Source of the DNA: Silene latifolia
Taxonomy: Eukaryota > Streptophyta > Magnoliopsida > Caryophyllales > Caryophyllaceae
NCBI RefSeq assembly: GCF_048544455.1
Contig: NC_133537.1
Location: 15,747,541-15,811,540 of the forward strand
Length of the DNA: 64,000 bases
Direction: 5' to 3'
The notes under the pieces were generated by a model that was not told the DNA's origin, searched no databases, and was given only the letters and a program-made list of their open reading frames with translations. Both the position numbers and the translations under genes were made by a program. Positions 49,304-60,480 of this stretch are shown piece after piece (position 1 is the first letter of the stretch; every line of letters starts with the position of its first letter).

Positions 49304-50802
49304 CTAATCCATAAAAGAGTACCACAACTCAGGAGCACGTTTAATTCCCATGGAATTAACATGCCCTTCATGCTTATCTTGTCGTAATGGTTTAGTGAGG
49401 GGATCTGCTATATTAACATGTGTAGCAATCTTTTCTATCACTACTTCCTTTTGCTCCACGTAATCTCGGATTAGATGAGCTTTCCGTTGTACATGTCTAG
49501 ACGCGACATAGTACTCGGACTCAGCCGTAGAATCTGCTGTAACACTTTGTTTGGAACTCTTCCGGTGATCTGCAGCGCCATTAAGAGTAAAAACGAATCC
49601 AGATCGAGATTTCGAGTCATCTCGATCCGTTTGGAAACTAGCATCTCGAAACCATTTTGCGCATAGCTTTTGTTCGCCTCCATAAGTCAATGCCCAATCT
49701 TTAGTCCTCCGTAGGTACTTAAGAATGTTCTTGATGACCATCCAATGTGAATCACCTGGATTTGTTGGAATCGACTTGTCATACTCAATGCATATGCCAC
49801 GTCTGGACGTGTGCATATCATGGCATACATGATTGATCCTATAGCCGAAGCATAAGGAATCCGTGTCATGCGCTCTTTCTCTTCCGGTGTCTCTGGTGCC
49901 TGAGACTTGCTCAAATGCACCCCTGGAGCCATAAGAAGAAACCCCTTTTTGGAGTTAGTCATGCTGAATCTCTCTAGGACTTTGTCTATGTGAGACTCCT
50001 GACTGAGAGATAACATCCGACGTGATCTATCTCGATAGATACGGATGCCCAAAATTCTTTGTGCCTCACCCAGATCTTTCATCTGGAAATGGTTCTTCAA
50101 CCATACTTTCACCGAAGTTAAGAGAGGTATGTCATTCCCAATCAGGAGTATGTCGTCAACATACAATATTAGAAAGACAATCTTGCTCCCACTCGACTTG
50201 ATATAGAGACATGGTTCCTCGACCGATCGAGTAAATCCATTTTCTTTTATCATTTGGTCGAAGCGATGATTCCAACTCCGAGATGCTTGCTTAAGTCCAT
50301 AAATGGAACGCTTAAGCTTGCACACTTTTTTAGGATGTTCTGGATCGATGAAACCTTCGGGTTGTACCATGTACAACTCTTCCTCCAAAAAACCGTTTAA
50401 GAAGGCGGTTTTCACGTCCATTTGCCAAATTTCATAGTCATGAAAAGCGGCAATCGCTAAGATAATCCGAATGGAACGCAGCATGACTACGGGTGCAAAG
50501 ATCTCATCATAGTGCAAACCTGGCACTTGGGTGAAACCTTTAGCAACTAATCGTGCTTTATAGATATCTTGTTGACCTTCCACAGAATGCTTTATCTTGT
50601 AAAGCCATTTGCATTGAAGGGGACGAACCTTAGCAGGTAAGTCAACAAGATCCCACACGTTGTTCTCATACATGGAGTCCATCTCGGATTGCATGGCCTC
50701 AAGCCATAGCTTTGAGTCAGAACTAGTCATGGCACCTTTATAGGTTGCGGGTTCACTACTCGTTAAGAGTAGAATGTCATCTATGTCATGTTCCTCGACC
50801 AT
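49304..50802 (-). pseudogene. copia-2 reverse transcriptase and RNase H
   Basis: RT in 50802-49687: WLEAMQSEMDSMYENNVWDL, KWLYKIKHSVEGQ, DVKTAFLNGFLEEELYM, GLKQASRSWNHRFD and active site ILYVDDILLIGND, then GSIMYAMICTRPDVAYALS. The RNase H follows in a second frame from 49816: DASFQTDRDDSKSRSGFVF, STAESEYYVASRHVQRKAHL and a C-terminal IADPLTKPL. A one-base lesion near 49740-49780 separates the frames. Catalytic residues are kept; RNase H shows an Arg where the usual CDAD has a second acidic partner nearby (WFRDASF). Confidence 0.9.
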
Positions 50803-52566
50803 ACCAATGTATCTGTCCAGAGGAATAGAGACTCTTCCCGACCTCCTAGGTTCCTCAGAATATTAACGCAGCAAGGGATTGAAGGAATTGGTTCCTCCAA
50901 TGGTTGCTCGGTATTTGGTTCTGGAACCTCCAATAGCTCGAAGGTTCTATCACTCTTTGCATTCTCGAGAAATTCCTTCTCTAAGAATGTCGCACTAGCC
51001 GCAACAAAAACACGTTGTTCGGTTGGCGAATAGAAGTAATGACCAAGTGTTCCTTTAGGATAACCTATAAAGTATGTCTTGACCGATCGCGGGCCGAGCT
51101 TATCCTCGTGTCTCCACTTGACATAAGCCTCGCAGCCCCAAACCCGTATAAAGGACAAGTTAGGGATCGTTCCCTTCCATAGCTCATATGGAGTCTTGTC
51201 AACATGACTTTAGACGGACTTGGTTAAGTATTAGAGCAGCTGACAGAAGAGCATAACCCCATAATGAATCAGGTGATACCGTGTGACTCATCATGGATCG
51301 AACCATATCAAGAAGTGTTCGATTTCTCCGTTCGGACACACCATTCAATTGAGGTGTTCCAGGTGGAGTTAACTGTAGGGCAATCCCACAGTCCTTAAGG
51401 TGTTGATCAAACTCGTGAGAAAGATACTCGCCACCACGATCCGAACGCAGTGTTTTAATCTTTCTACCCAGAGGTTTCTGACCCGATTCTGGTATTCCTT
51501 GAATTTCTCAAAGGATTCACTTTTGTGCTTCATTAAGTAGACATAACCATATCTACTTAAATCGTCCGTGAAAGTGATGAAATACCTATAGCCTTCTCGT
51601 GCGGTGATTGACATAGGTCCACACACATCCGTATGTATGAGTCCTAATAGGTCAGCAGCGCGCATTCCAACACCTTTGAAGGAAATACGAGTCATCTTAC
51701 CGATGAGACATGATTCACACGTGCCGAATGATTGAAAATCAAAGGCCGAGATAGCTCCATTCTGTATGAGCTGTTTAACGCGTTTCTCATTTATGTGTCC
51801 CATACGGCAGTGCCATAGATACGTTTGATCTTTGTCACCAACCTTTAACTTTTTATTCATTACGTGTAATATTTCGGTGGTCTGATCTAAAACATAAATT
51901 CCATTCATGGAGACTGCCTTGCCGTAAATCAAATCGTGTAATGAGAAAATGCAAGAATTATTCTCTATTACAAATGAAAAACCAAGTTTGTCAAGCGCTT
52001 TAAACCGAAATAATGTTTTTCGAAAGACTGGGTACATAATAGCAGTTATATAAAAATAACTCAAATCCGCTTGGAAGCTGGATCACGTATGTTCCCCTCG
52101 AGACGGCAGCCACTCGTGCTCCATTCCCGACATGCAGGTCCACCTCACCCTTTATTAGGGGTTCGATGTTTCGGAGCCCCTGCACATGATTACACAGATG
52201 AGAACCACAACCAGTATCTAGTACCCAAGTTCCGTAACTTGCATGGTTAATCTCAATCATATGAATAAAAGTAGAAGAAGAAGACATACCAACAGGTTTA
52301 ACGCGACCTGCTTTTATGTCCTCATGATAGACAGGACATGTACGCCTCCAATGCCCAGTCTTGTGGCAATGATGGCATTCCATGTTTTCATTCTTGCCCT
52401 TTGTCGCGCCTGATGAGTTGCTCGACTCACCAGGCCCACTCTTACCTGAACCCGACTTCTTAAACTTCGGTTTGCCTACTGCTAGGCCTGGCTGAACTTT
52501 GCCCTTACCCTTGCCCTTGTTTGACACAACGAGAACATCCTGTTTCATACTCCCACTGAACTTCAT
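50803..52566 (-). pseudogene. copia-2 Gag C-terminus, protease and integrase
   Basis: From 52566: Gly/Lys/Ser-rich linker, CCHC knuckle CHHCHKTGHWRRTC, then protease WVLDTGCGSHLCN (D-T-G-C). After a frame change near 52030 comes GAG-preintegrase (YLWHCRMGHINEKRVKQL ... CESCLIGKMTR) and integrase (LIHTDVCGPM, FTDDLSRYGYVYLM). Another frame change near 51470 leads to the second and third catalytic sites (RSDRGGEYLS; TPQLNGVSERRNRTL, about 51330-51450), and then IRVWGCEAYVKWR. At least two frameshifts and a stop near 51210 break it. Confidence 0.88.
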
Positions 52567-52578
52567 GTCCTTCTCTGG

Positions 52579-53211
52579 TCATACGAGAAGGGAGTGCGAT
52601 TCATGGGGACTTTTCTTCAAATCATTCATATAGTAATTCGCTCTAAAGAGCGCAAAACCATCGTGGAGTGAATGAAGCATGCGGTCAATCACAATGTTCT
52701 CGCCGATTTTACAATCAAGCGTCTCCAGCTTCTCGACATTCTCAATCATGCTGAGAATGTGTGGGCTAACTGGTTGGCCCTTCTGGAGTTGTGCTTCAAA
52801 GAAGCGAGTGGTAGGCTCATAGGTCACGATTCTCGGTGCTTTCGAGAATTCCTTGGTGAGTGTGGTGAAAATCTTGTTTGCACGTTGGGCTATGAAGCGT
52901 TTCTGCAAATTGGATTCCATTGCAGAAATAAGTACGTTCTTTACCGCACCCGCTTCCATGGCGAAATCGTTATACTTGTCGATCTCGTTAATTCCAGCCG
53001 TGGGGCCTGGGTTTGGTGGGATGGGCTCAATCAGATATTTGAGCTTCCCGTCAGCAGCGGCAGCATTCCGTAATGCCGCCTCCCAGTCCGCGAAGTTTGA
53101 TCCATCATTCTTCAGTCGAGTAGACTGATTCATCTGATTCATGAAGATCCGAAGCCAGAACTCACGGTCCAATGTGACACTTGGCATTGGGTCGTTCTGA
53201 AGACCAACCAT
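52579..53211 (-). pseudogene. copia-2 Gag N-terminal part
   Basis: 210 codons from ATG 53211, ended by TGA at 52579-52581 in HSLLV-PEKDMKF, where the relative at 32820 has LLVQAERDM. It shares many positions with that Gag: NDGSNFADWEAAL, VKNVLISAMESNLQKR, PRIVTYEPTTRFFEAQLQKG, VSPHILSMIENVEKL, VIDRMLHSL. The rest of the frame is open, so a single stop separates it from the knuckle and protease. Confidence 0.9.
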
Positions 53212-55097
53212 ATTGTTTTAGCAGTTTAAATGATCGTGTTCTACAATGAAAAAGGAAGAAAACCAAAAACGAAATAAGCAACTCATCGAGGTGATTTAAG
53301 TCTATTTAAAAATTCATTTTAACGTGTAGACTCTCACACTTGCATAATTGATCTCCCTCAAGAATGATACAAGTGATCCCAAGACTTAATTTCCGTAAAT
53401 TGATAAGCCAACTGTTTAGCTAATTCTTCCGTAAGAACTCTTGGTCGATAGATTTCCGTAAATCCTATCTATAGTCCACCATAATCACAGGATCGTACGA
53501 GTGACCATAGTGTTGAGATAAAATAGGTCAATCGGTTCCAACTTACCCGACGTAGAAGGGGTCATATTATGCCTACCGACGAAGAAGGGACTCATTGGAG
53601 TTTGACCTATAAAGACCATTCTCAATTTTGGTTTATACGAGGAAGATCCCATCAACTTAATTTTAATTCATTTTAAGTGAACGAAAAACTAGCATTACGT
53701 GAATGAATTAATTTAGGTGATGGCTTAAAATCGTGTGACATATGAATGTCATAGAATACTAACGCGTGACCTTTATATGAGTCATTTTTCATGCAATTAT
53801 TAGGTGGTTTGGTTTTTAGGCGGAATATGATGCATATTATCGTAACGAAAAATAAATAAAAGAATGCAATACGTAAATAAAATTCCTAGTGTGGCTTATC
53901 CTAGTAAAAAGAGCATAATACAACTTTGGAATCCACCGTTGGACCCGAAAAGCTTGTCTTGATGTTCCATCTATGTCCATGCAGCGGGAGTGAGCATCCG
54001 GTTCTCCGTCTTTGGTCTTCTCAAAAATTACAATTTAAAATTTACAAATATAAACCTATTTACATTCTAAATACAAAAACTGTAATTACAAGTGAAAAAT
54101 CCAAAACGGAGATACGAGATCTCAAAATACAACCAAGACCGTGTTCCATCATTACGGTAACACGTTCTACTAAGGCCACACTAAGTTACAACCGTTTGTA
54201 AACATGAATAAATACGTAATTAAAAGCATTCAAGGCATTCAAAATAACGATAAATAAAATGCATCAACTAAAACAAATTTATTCGTGACATAATTCCGTA
54301 ATTATGTTAAATTTATCCAAACCACCTTTTAACGATTAAAATTTATGTGATAAAACCGCTTCTATCAATTTAATTTTAATCTATTATTACAACCGTTACT
54401 TTAAATACGCTTTAAAATAACTCAATGGTACGTGTGTGAACCGTTTCACAATCATAGCGAGTGTACAATATCCGTATAAAGTACATATTAAGGCCAAAAG
54501 AAAATTTAAAACAAAAGGAATAAATTTTCAAAGCTGCCAGATCAAAAATCCCTCGATCCAGGGACAAAAGTGCTCGATCGAGGAACAAAAAGGGCTCGAT
54601 CGATGAATCGCTAGTCGATCGAGAGGTATGCCAAACAGTAAGTACTCGATCGCTGCGAACTAGAGGTCGATCGAGGACTTTAGTCAACAAAACTGTTCGA
54701 TCGAGTACGAGGACCTCTCGATCGAACAGTGGGGTTTAAAAAGAGGTCGATCGAGTAAAGCATGTGCTCGATCGAATGAGAACATCACTGAAAAGCTCTC
54801 GATCGACAAGAAAATGGCTCGATCGAGAGGAAAACATGCTGAAACTTTAAAACCCTCGTGAAAACAGATTTGACGAAACAAAACCATTGCAAATTTGATC
54901 TAATTCGTATAAAATTAAATCAACAAATTTGACAAAACTTAACATATTGCTATAATCTCAGTATAAAATAACAATATGCAAAATTAAAACGAAATCAAGG
55001 TCAGACATGAACAAGCATGTCACGGTTTACAAAAACGAAGCAGCCGTGTATACATGGCACGGTTTTCGAGACAATAAAAATCGTTTCAAAACGTTTT
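53212..55097 (-). other. copia-2 leader
   Basis: About 1.9 kb of AT-rich untranslated leader between the primer site and gag. It carries the CTCGATCGAG-type repeat cluster at 54538-54840. No coding sequence was recognised; ORFs at 53926-54201 and 54412-54887 are chance or follow the repeats. Confidence 0.6.
54538..54840. repeat. Cluster of CTCGATCGAG-type palindromes
   Basis: About a dozen TCGATCGA cores occur in 300 bp, many inside CTCGATCGAG or TTCGATCGAG. Spacing is irregular (about 20-35 bp) with unrelated A-rich sequence between. The motif also occurs in the gypsy LTR at 44345-44420 and 56330-56405. Confidence 0.9.
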
Positions 55098-55131
55098 TAT
55101 GAAAATCACAATGAAAAATATACGTGGCCTC

Positions 55132-55145
55132 GCTCTGATACCACT
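55132..55145 (-). other. copia-2 primer binding site
   Basis: Minus strand AGTGGTATCAGAGC; TGGTATCAGAGC is the exact tRNA-iMet complement, two bases inside the 5' LTR. Confidence 0.9.
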
Positions 55146-56122
55146 TGTAGGGTAATATCCGTATAAGACCCTTTAAATTTAGGACTATAACGTAAATTTA
55201 ACATGCGATTATCGTCATAAAACATAAATACAATAGAGAAACGATAAGGAACAAGAATCAACCTCGGGTCCTTTGAAATGCGGCGTAATAAACAGAAATC
55301 AAAGTAGATTTCCTCCTAATCGTTGCACCCAAGACCGTCTGAGACTATGCCCTTTGTGCTAGAAATAATTCTCTAATTGCCTTGCAATATTGAGAGAATT
55401 TTGTGAGGTTTTCTGATGTGAGATCTAGGTTTCAGAGGAATAATCTCCAAAACCCTAGTTTCTGTAAAAATGAGATGATCACTTGCAAAAGAGAGATGCC
55501 CTCCCTTTTGTTCACTCGGTCCGTGGGTTTCATGGGGAGTGAGTGGGCTTTCCACTTTCTCCTCATTTTAACTCATGGTCCGACTCGTCTCGCTAAAATG
55601 TATACGACGGGTTTTCAATTACAAATCGTCATCGGTTATCGGTTTAAAATATCAACTAGTAACACGACTCAGTCGATATATTAATACGTGTCCGACAAAG
55701 ACAATATTGTATAATTGATTGATTCAATATACATTAATTAAATATAGTTGCTTATATTCAATTTACAAATTAACCGCTTAATTCGTTTTCGCCATGATTA
55801 TTTAATCCGTATTAAATAATTATCTCAACATCGCGTTTGACTAATTACTAGTCAATAACTCTGACTAACTGGTTAGTCATATTAGGCATCAACATGACTG
55901 TATTTTCATACTGTCACATCTCTCAAACGTATCCTATAGGTGTGACTTTTAGGGACCAGTTGATCACCGCCATCTGTATGACAATAACGTCAAACTTATC
56001 TAGCAAGCCAACCGTTATTGATAAACGTGGATCAACTGATAATAATACCAAAAGTATGCCCTTTGATCCTTTTAGAGATTTGTAAGTCCTTGCACTAACT
56101 GTAAAGGACACCAGCCCCAACA
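55146..56122 (-). repeat. copia-2 5' LTR
   Basis: 977 bp, about six single-base differences from 47491-48467. Its outer end (CCCCAACA) abuts the gypsy LTR sequence at 56123. Confidence 0.93.
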
Positions 56123-56507
56123 TCACAAAGATGCAAAGAACGGTGAAATCCGACACCTCTAGCTCCGGGATTTGCTAATGATGCGATGACAGACAAACTA
56201 CGTAACTCCTTTTCTCCTCATTTAGGTTTTAGAAAAGATAAAAGAAACTAAGAAAAGTGACGGACAACCTTTTATACTTATCTCGCATCATTTAACAAAA
56301 CCCGACAAAACATCCCCCGTAAACCGGCTACTCGATCGAGTAGCTGAGGTACTCGATCGAGTGCCCCCTTACTCGATCGAGTATCAACGGTACTCGATCG
56401 AGTACCCAACAGGTCAGAAACTATTTTAAAACGCAACTCACTCTTACTCGACAGAGTAAGGCCTACTCGATAGAGTACCCAGAGACTCATAAATACGGAT
56501 TATTACA
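56123..56507 (-). repeat. Gypsy 5' LTR, truncated
   Basis: Matches 44145-44533, including the four CTCGATCGAG palindromes. The first part of this LTR (in + order) is missing at the copia-2 junction. It is followed by TSD CAACG. Confidence 0.92.
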
Positions 56508-56512
56508 CAACG

Positions 56513-58628
56513 TGCCTGAGCAAGGGTAGTACTAGGACTAAAAAGAATTCCCGATTTATCTTCATTCATTACTTGGCCGGACACCTTGCAAAACTTCTTC
56601 AAAATAATTCGTAGATTTTTTTCTATCATTTATAGAGAAAACCGCATCATCCGCAAAGAACAAGTGAGACAATGCCTCCTCCCCACGGCACAATGTAATC
56701 CCTTTCAAAGAGCCACGTTGTTGTGCTTTAAGCACATTACAGGATAACACCTCCATGCATAAAACGAAAAGATAAGGGGAAAGCGGATCACCCTGCCTTA
56801 AGCCACATATCGGTTGAAACAGCCTTAAAGGCGCTTCATTAAATAGGACCTGATACGAGACTGTTGTAACACAATTCATGATTAATAAAATCAACCGTTC
56901 CGACACCCCAAACTTATAAAGCACAGCACGCAAAAAATCCCAACTTACGCGATCATAAGCTTTACTCATATCAGCTTTAAACGCGTACCGACCAGACTTT
57001 CCTTTCTTGTGTGAATTGATTTTATGAAGAGCTTTATTTGCCAACAGAATATTATCCGATATTTGTCTTCCCGGAATAAAGGCATTTTGGAAATCCCCAA
57101 CTAAATAAGACATCACCTACGCCATTCTGTTTGTGATACACTTAGAGGCAATATGCATGAAAACATTACACAAACTTATCGGTCGATAATCACCCACTTT
57201 CTCCGGGTTATCACTCTTAGGAATTAAGGTAATGAATGTCCTATTATGTTCCTTGAGAACCAACCCCGAATTTAGGACTGACAGAACCGCCGTTGTGACA
57301 TCCTTTTTAATAAAATACCAACATTTTTGATAAAAGATTGCAGGTATTCCATCCGGTCCCGGTGATTTAAGCGCACCCATTTGGAACACAGCCGTTCGCA
57401 CCTCTTGAGCCGTGAAAGGCCGACTTAACGTATCACAATCATCACTATTAACTTTCTTACTTAGCCCCGTTAAAACTTCCTCCATTAAAGTGACCCTATA
57501 TAGTCTTCATCAGTATCGTTAGGCGGATTAAATAAATTATAGAACGATTCATGGAACATATCCCCATCAAGGTCCGGTTCATAAATCCAACTCTCATTAC
57601 CATTCTTGATCCCTAGAATAAAATTTCGACCCGCTCTTCCTTTGACCCAATTGAAAAAGTACTTTGTACAAGTATCCCCTTCAATCATCCATTTTAATTT
57701 AACCCTTTGGCGCCAAAAAACCGCAGCGGCCTTTGCGAACTCACGCACATTATCATTGGCCCTTGTATACACAGCATCATCACCATCGTTAATTGCAGCA
57801 TCCATACCCTTTTCCAGTTCTAAATCAAAATTGTCCCATTTCTGATGCCACTCTAGCGTCTTATCCAAAGCCCAGTGTCGTACTTCTTGTCGTACCATAG
57901 AAAGTATTCTTGCGACTTTGAATGCCGGCGATCCCCGAACATGACGCTTCCAAACATCTTGAATAATACAAATACACTCATCATACTCTAAGACCCATGC
58001 ATCCACTTTATAAGGCTTGTTACTTTTATTTCGTGTGAGGTGCAAATCCAATTCAATTGGCGCATGATCCGATATTTGTATAGGATAATGTTTAATTCCC
58101 GTCTCCGGGAACAGCATAAGCCAATCCTTGGAACCAAGCGCTCTATCAAGCCTCTCGTATACTCGCTTAGAACCTTTACGATTATTACACCAAGTGAATC
58201 GTGGCCCTTTAAATGGAATGTCCACCAATTGATTATTAATTTTCCAATGATTGAACTCCACTGCCCCACTGATCGATCTTGTATTCAAACTTAGTTTATC
58301 ACTTCCAAACTCGACTTGATTAAAATCTCCCAAAATAAGGAATGGATGTACAAGAGTAGACAAACATTCCTCCAAATCATCAAGGACCGGCTGTCGCAAA
58401 TGAAAGGATGGGGCACCATAAAAAAGCACCAAGTACCATAAACGACCATTACATTTTTCGACTAATAAAACGATAAAATTATTACAAGTCAAAATGTGGC
58501 GCATCTTCGCCTCTTTCCTCCATCATACCCAAAGCCCCCCGAGTTTCCATTGGCATCTATGCCTACATTATTATGGAAACCAAAATGCCTAAACAAAGGA
58601 GAAATACAACTAACATTACACTTAGTTT
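56513..58628 (-). pseudogene. LINE ORF2 N-terminal part: endonuclease and reverse transcriptase
   Basis: From 58628: an endonuclease starting at E-T-K, with SGG, then (58504-57485) YLVLFYGAPSFHLRQPVLDD, PFLILGDFNQVEFGSDK, FTWCNNRKG and the catalytic ISDHAPIELDL. RT follows: ALKSPGPDGIPAIFYQKCW, TLIPKSDNPEKVGDYRPISL, NAFIPGRQISDNILL, FKADMSKAYDRVSWDFL, GLRQGDPLSPYLFVLCMEVL and active site HLFFADDAVFS. Lesions: a G lost in a G-run near 58553 and a TGA after it, a frame change at 57485, an in-frame TAG at 57117-57119, and a frame change near 56620. Not functional. Confidence 0.92.
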
Positions 58629-58642
58629 CAACAAATGTGTTT

Positions 58643-59003
58643 GATTGATCATAAAACCATCAACTTTATTAACCTTATAAAAATAAATAATGTGAGCAAC
58701 TCACCTATCTAGAAGAAGAAAAAAATGATAATTCCAAATAAGACTAAAAATAAAAGAAAAATAAAAAATCAAATGCAGCAGTGTTGAAATCAATTATTAG
58801 AAATGTGTCACTCAATTTTCGTTTATTTTTCAGTTTCAGTTCAAAATCGTTGAATTACGCAAATAATTTTTACAAAGTCAATGAGTCACTCAACACTCAT
58901 CGACTTTACACTAAACTTCTAAATAAAGATAAGCTTTTTTAGGAAAAAAAAAACTCTAAATAAGCATGTATGATGTAAAATCCACCTGATTCAGGAGAAA
59001 AAT
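58643..59003. other. Host flank right of the LINE
   Basis: AT-rich DNA with no gene. Joined across the LINE, it is the continuation of the DNA that ends at 14975. Confidence 0.5.
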
Positions 59004-59205
59004 GATTGTACATCAGATGTACGACCTCATACTTAATGTCTTTTATGAGCTTATATGTAATTTTTTTGAGTTACTTTTTGAGATTAATGTTTAAGTAATT
59101 GAACTCAAAATTTTTATAATAAAACTCAAAAATTTTAAATTAAAACTCAAAAACTTTATCTTAATGCTCAAAAACTATACCAATACTACATCAGATGTAT
59201 AATCC
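59004..59205. mobile_element. Possible small MITE
   Basis: GATTGTACATCAGATGTAC at 59004-59022 is nearly inverted at 59187-59205 (CTACATCAGATGTATAATC), 16 of 18 bases pairing. The 165 bp between are AT-rich with reiterated AACTCAAAAA-type strings. The terminal motif is itself palindromic (ACATCAGATGT), which weakens the case. No clear target duplication. Confidence 0.3.
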
Positions 59206-59497
59206 ACTTTACGTGGGATGCATATTCGATAGTCAATCCTCGTACCCACACTTTTGGTACATTACCCATTTACCCCCTTATTAAAACCCTGCCATATCCT
59301 ATGGTTGTTCCCCCTCAATGGCCCGGATCAAAGACTAGACTGAACTGTACAATTTGGTCCGACCAGCTCATAATTTATTTGGTCCGACCAACGGTTGAAC
59401 AATTTAGGTTATTTTGGTGTTTAGTCTGGTCATGAACCAAATTGAATGGACCGCAAATTTATAATATCATGTACATTATTGTTTATTCAACATTTTG

Positions 59498-59515
59498 AAT
59501 AATAATAATAATAAT
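59498..59515. repeat. (AAT)n microsatellite
   Basis: About six ATA/AAT repeats. Confidence 0.85.
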
Positions 59516-59703
59516 ACATTTATTAGTCCATTTGGCCTAATCTAGTCCTATCCACTTCTATATTCGGTCCGACTTAAACCGGATCAAATGTAATTTTGCT
59601 CAGGTCTTCGATCCACCTAGTTTGGTCGGGTCGGATCTAGGACCAGTCCAATAAGCACCGTTACCTTATTTGCTCCAACTAGGGTGAATTAAATGTAACT
59701 AGA

Positions 59704-60480
59704 GGTGGTAATTGGGTCAGTCGGGTTGGGTTTGGGTCGGGTCACATCGAGTCGGGTCATATTAGGTTCGAGTCGTATTGGGTCAGCATACCCTTTCGGA
59801 TCGAGTCGGGTCAGGTTCGGGTCGTTATCAGGTCGGGTCATTTTGGGTCAAATGATGTATCGGGTCGGGTCGGGTCATTATCGGGTGCGGTAACTTAATC
59901 GCATTACTATAATTTTTTACCATTAAATTTAGTTTTTAACCTATTATTTGGTTTAATTACTTCATACTAAGTCAAACATATCAATCTAAACACAAAATCA
60001 CTTTCATTTTGATCAAAATTGAGCTTAATAATTGTCGGGTCATCAATTTAATCGGGTCAGCATCGAGTCGGGTTAATATCGGGTCGGGTCTGGGTCAGGT
60101 TCGTGTCACTGATAATTGGGTCGTTTCGGGTTACAGGTCGTCATTGGGTCGGGTCGGGTCGGTTTCGGGCGCAATATTTTCAGGTCCTGTCGGGTCGGGT
60201 CAGACTTGTCAGCTCTAAATGTAACACTCAACCGACCGCCCTAGTCCCTACATATAATAAACATGACAAAATTGAGTCGACCTGAATGACCCGACCCAAA
60301 TAACTTGCCCTGACGCCCAAAATCATGATCCGTACTCTACCTGAACTCGAATTTACCCAACCCAATATTAATCCGACCGAATGACTATTGTTGCATTTGA
60401 TTATTATAACCGAAAACAATTCGGCCCGACTCTACTTGATCTGATCCCTTGCAAACTGAGATTGACCGCCCCGAACTTGA
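59704..60480. repeat. GGGTCGGGT / ACCCGACC low-complexity inverted domain
   Basis: 59704-60215 is built from irregular GGGTC, TCGGGTCGGG and GGTTCGGGTC units with some AT-rich breaks. 60270-60480 has the complementary strings (TGACCCGACCC, GACCTGAA, TTACCCAACCC). The halves face each other, so the DNA can fold back. ORFs here are chance. Confidence 0.7.

Larger units (their letters stand above)
47443..56122 (-). mobile_element. Ty1/copia element (copia-2) inside the gypsy 5' LTR, with an extra half unit
   Basis: Two 977-bp LTRs (47491-48467 and 55146-56122) differ at about six sites. They flank gag, protease, integrase, RT and RNase H on the minus strand. The right LTR is the 5' LTR: a primer site follows it (55132-55145). 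The left LTR has the polypurine tract on its right, but on its left it also has a primer site and the same 48 bp of leader (47443-47490 equals 55098-55145). So the left LTR belongs to two units, as in an unequal-recombination tandem cut off at 47443. The Gag is related to that of the gag-only element at 32820. Confidence 0.88.
43184..56507 (-). mobile_element. Chromovirus-like Ty3/gypsy remnant inserted in the LINE
   Basis: A full LTR at 43184-44533 and the end of its partner at 56123-56507 have TG/CA ends (TGTAACACCCCC...TATTACA on the + strand). TSD CAACG flanks them at 43179-43183 and 56508-56512. A minus-strand polypurine tract (TTAAGGAGGGAAGAC) precedes the left LTR, so the element reads on the minus strand. 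The block GAACTTCGTCC-CGAAGTT next to it resembles the 3' end of plant Tekay/Del chromoviruses from memory. Gag and pol are missing: only about 2.9 kb of internal DNA remains, and a copia element replaces the rest together with about 960 bp of the 5' LTR. Confidence 0.85.
14987..58628 (-). mobile_element. 5'-truncated L1-like LINE, split by nested insertions
   Basis: The same 14-bp sequence CAACAAATGTGTTT stands at 14976-14989 and 58629-58642, 43.6 kb apart. Next to the left copy is a run of T (the 3' poly(A) of a minus-strand element) and next to the right copy is the cut-off endonuclease domain. Between them three pieces, 15008-16336, 42556-43183 and 56513-58628, total about 4.1 kb and form one ORF2 in order: endonuclease, reverse transcriptase, thumb, zf-RVT, RNase H. 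The frame runs on across both insertion points if one TSD copy is dropped. The 5' end lies at the E-T-K motif of the endonuclease, so ORF1 and the endonuclease start are missing, as expected for target-primed insertion with 5' truncation. Confidence 0.95.
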
